A stretch of DNA of 64,000 nt. It comes from Acrocarpospora phusangensis (GTDB lineage Bacteria; Actinomycetota; Actinomycetes; Streptosporangiales; Streptosporangiaceae). The stretch spans positions 1 to 64,000 of the forward strand of contig NZ_BOOA01000034.1 of NCBI RefSeq assembly GCF_016862995.1, given 5' to 3'. The position numbers and the translations under genes were made by a program. The notes below the pieces were generated by a model. That model worked only from the letters and a program-made list of their open reading frames with translations, searched no databases and had not been told where the DNA came from. Below are positions 63,147 through 64,000 of the stretch, one piece after another (position 1 is the first letter of the stretch; every line of letters begins with the position of its first letter).

Positions 63147-64000
63147 GTGTCCCGTCCGTCTCGCAGGGCCGTGACCCTCGGCGTCGCCCTCGCCTCCGCC
63201 GTCTGGGTCGCCGGGCCCGTGGTCGCGCCACCCGCGTACGCCGCCGGAGAGCAGGTCAACATCTGGCTGACCACCACCTCGGACTCCGGCGGGCGCAACG
63301 TCACCCGCGGCCTCCAGCAGCAGACCCCCATCGCCTTCAGCACGGCCGGCGGCAGCGCCACCCACACCATCACCGTCAACGAGGGCACCACCTACCAGCA
63401 GTTCGAGGGCGCCGGCGCGTCGATCACCGACACCACCGCCTACCTGCTGCGCGGCGGCCCGGTGAGCGCCGCCACCCGCGACGCCGCGATGCGCAAGCTG
63501 TTCCACCCGGTGGACGGCATCGGGCTCGGCTTCGTCCGCAACCCGATCGGCGCCTCCGACCTGTCCCGCCCCGGGCACGTCTCGCTGGACGACACCTGCT
63601 GCAACCTCAACGACTTCGGCGCCAACGGCTACGACACCAACGTCCGGCTGCTGACGCAGCAGGCCAAGTCCCTCAACCCGGCGCTGCGCGTGAAGGGCGT
63701 GCCGTGGAGCGCGCCCGGCTGGATGAAGGACAACGGCCGGATGGACCAGATGGGCTGGCTCAGGTCCGAGTACTACCCGATGTACGCGCAGTACTTCGTC
63801 AAGTACATCCAGAGCTACCAGGCCATCGGAGTCCCGGTGGACTACATCTCCGTGCAGAACGAGCCCAACTGCTGCCAGGCGGCCAACCCGCCCGCGATGA
63901 ACTATCCCGGCATGAGCTGGAACTCCTCCGGGCTGGCCGAACTCACCAAGAACCACATCTACCCGGCGTTCCGGGCGGCCGGCATCACCACCAAGGTGCT
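63147..64000 (+). CDS. Secreted GH30 glycosidase, N-terminal part
   Basis: Partial; runs off the right edge after 284 residues. GTG start with AAAGGTGG upstream. Signal peptide about 1-32 (ending AYA-AGE). The GH30 barrel begins with QQFEGAGASITDTTAYLL, then FVRNPIGASDLS, VPWSAPGWMKDNG and SVQNEPN, whose Glu is the family acid/base. The nucleophile lies beyond the edge. GH30 enzymes include glucosylceramidases, endo-beta-1,6-glucanases and xylanases; the DTCCN and NCCQ cysteine pairs are noteworthy. Regulated presumably through the repeats upstream. Confidence 0.92.
   Translation, partial: MSRPSRRAVTLGVALASAVWVAGPVVAPPAYAAGEQVNIWLTTTSDSGGRNVTRGLQQQTPIAFSTAGGSATHTITVNEGTTYQQFEGAGASITDTTAYLLRGGPVSAATRDAAMRKLFHPVDGIGLGFVRNPIGASDLSRPGHVSLDDTCCNLNDFGANGYDTNVRLLTQQAKSLNPALRVKGVPWSAPGWMKDNGRMDQMGWLRSEYYPMYAQYFVKYIQSYQAIGVPVDYISVQNEPNCCQAANPPAMNYPGMSWNSSGLAELTKNHIYPAFRAAGITTKV

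Overview
The window is very GC-rich, has strong third-position GC bias, many GTG starts, ATGA/GTGA gene overlaps, and typical actinomycete families: XRE/MmyB-like regulators, a GlnII-type glutamine synthetase, a Streptomyces-type alditol oxidase, a LuxR-family LAL regulator, a PknB-like kinase and secreted polysaccharide-degrading enzymes with CBM2 or CBM13 modules. This points to a filamentous soil actinomycete, most likely of the Streptosporangiales (genus not determinable from the sequence alone).

Layout. 1-913: start of an M14 carboxypeptidase gene cut by the window edge. 1128-7318: two mirror-image triplets, each XRE/MmyB regulator - sensor histidine kinase - XRE/MmyB regulator, diverging from one short intergenic region and with no response regulator. 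7456-10294: secreted CE4 deacetylase with CBM2, palindromic operators, a degenerate tyrosine recombinase and a tRNA-like Met(CAU) gene. 10302-16314: NmrA-type reductase with a divergent Rrf2 regulator, HEAT-repeat protein, STAS antagonist, D-glutamate cyclase-like protein, secreted GH16-CBM13 glucanase, orphan NrdG-like radical SAM protein. 16286-25275: a Ser/Thr kinase and a Pro-rich membrane-anchored protein diverge from a tightly coupled trio: dynamin-like GTPase, 1061-residue Hsp70-like ATPase, and an unrecognised 371-residue partner. 25469-38448: an NRPS operon of five overlapping or near-abutting genes preceded by two CebR/CelR-type boxes; the first protein is C-A-PCP-TE-MFS with a cysteine in the thioesterase nucleophile elbow.

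38432-64000 is mostly housekeeping and accessory metabolism: rlmG carrying a 12-bp minisatellite, alditol oxidase, a secreted FG-GAP protein, glnII with a GlnR-like box, a MetE-C-terminal-like protein, VOC protein, LAL regulator, GMC oxidoreductase, a stand-alone LigD-type polymerase, ribokinase, CbiX-like protein, DUF2203 protein, PrsW-like protease, GNAT, a LacI regulator, an ABC transporter operon ending in a 37-residue membrane peptide, and the start of a GH30 glycosidase.

The parts most deserving follow-up are the dynamin/Hsp70-like three-gene operon, the NRPS operon with possible cellobiose-responsive control, and the mirrored regulator-kinase-regulator triplets. The secreted CE4, GH16 and GH30 enzymes and the CebR-type boxes suggest a plant- or fungal-biomass degrader that may couple polymer breakdown to peptide production; that coupling is an inference.
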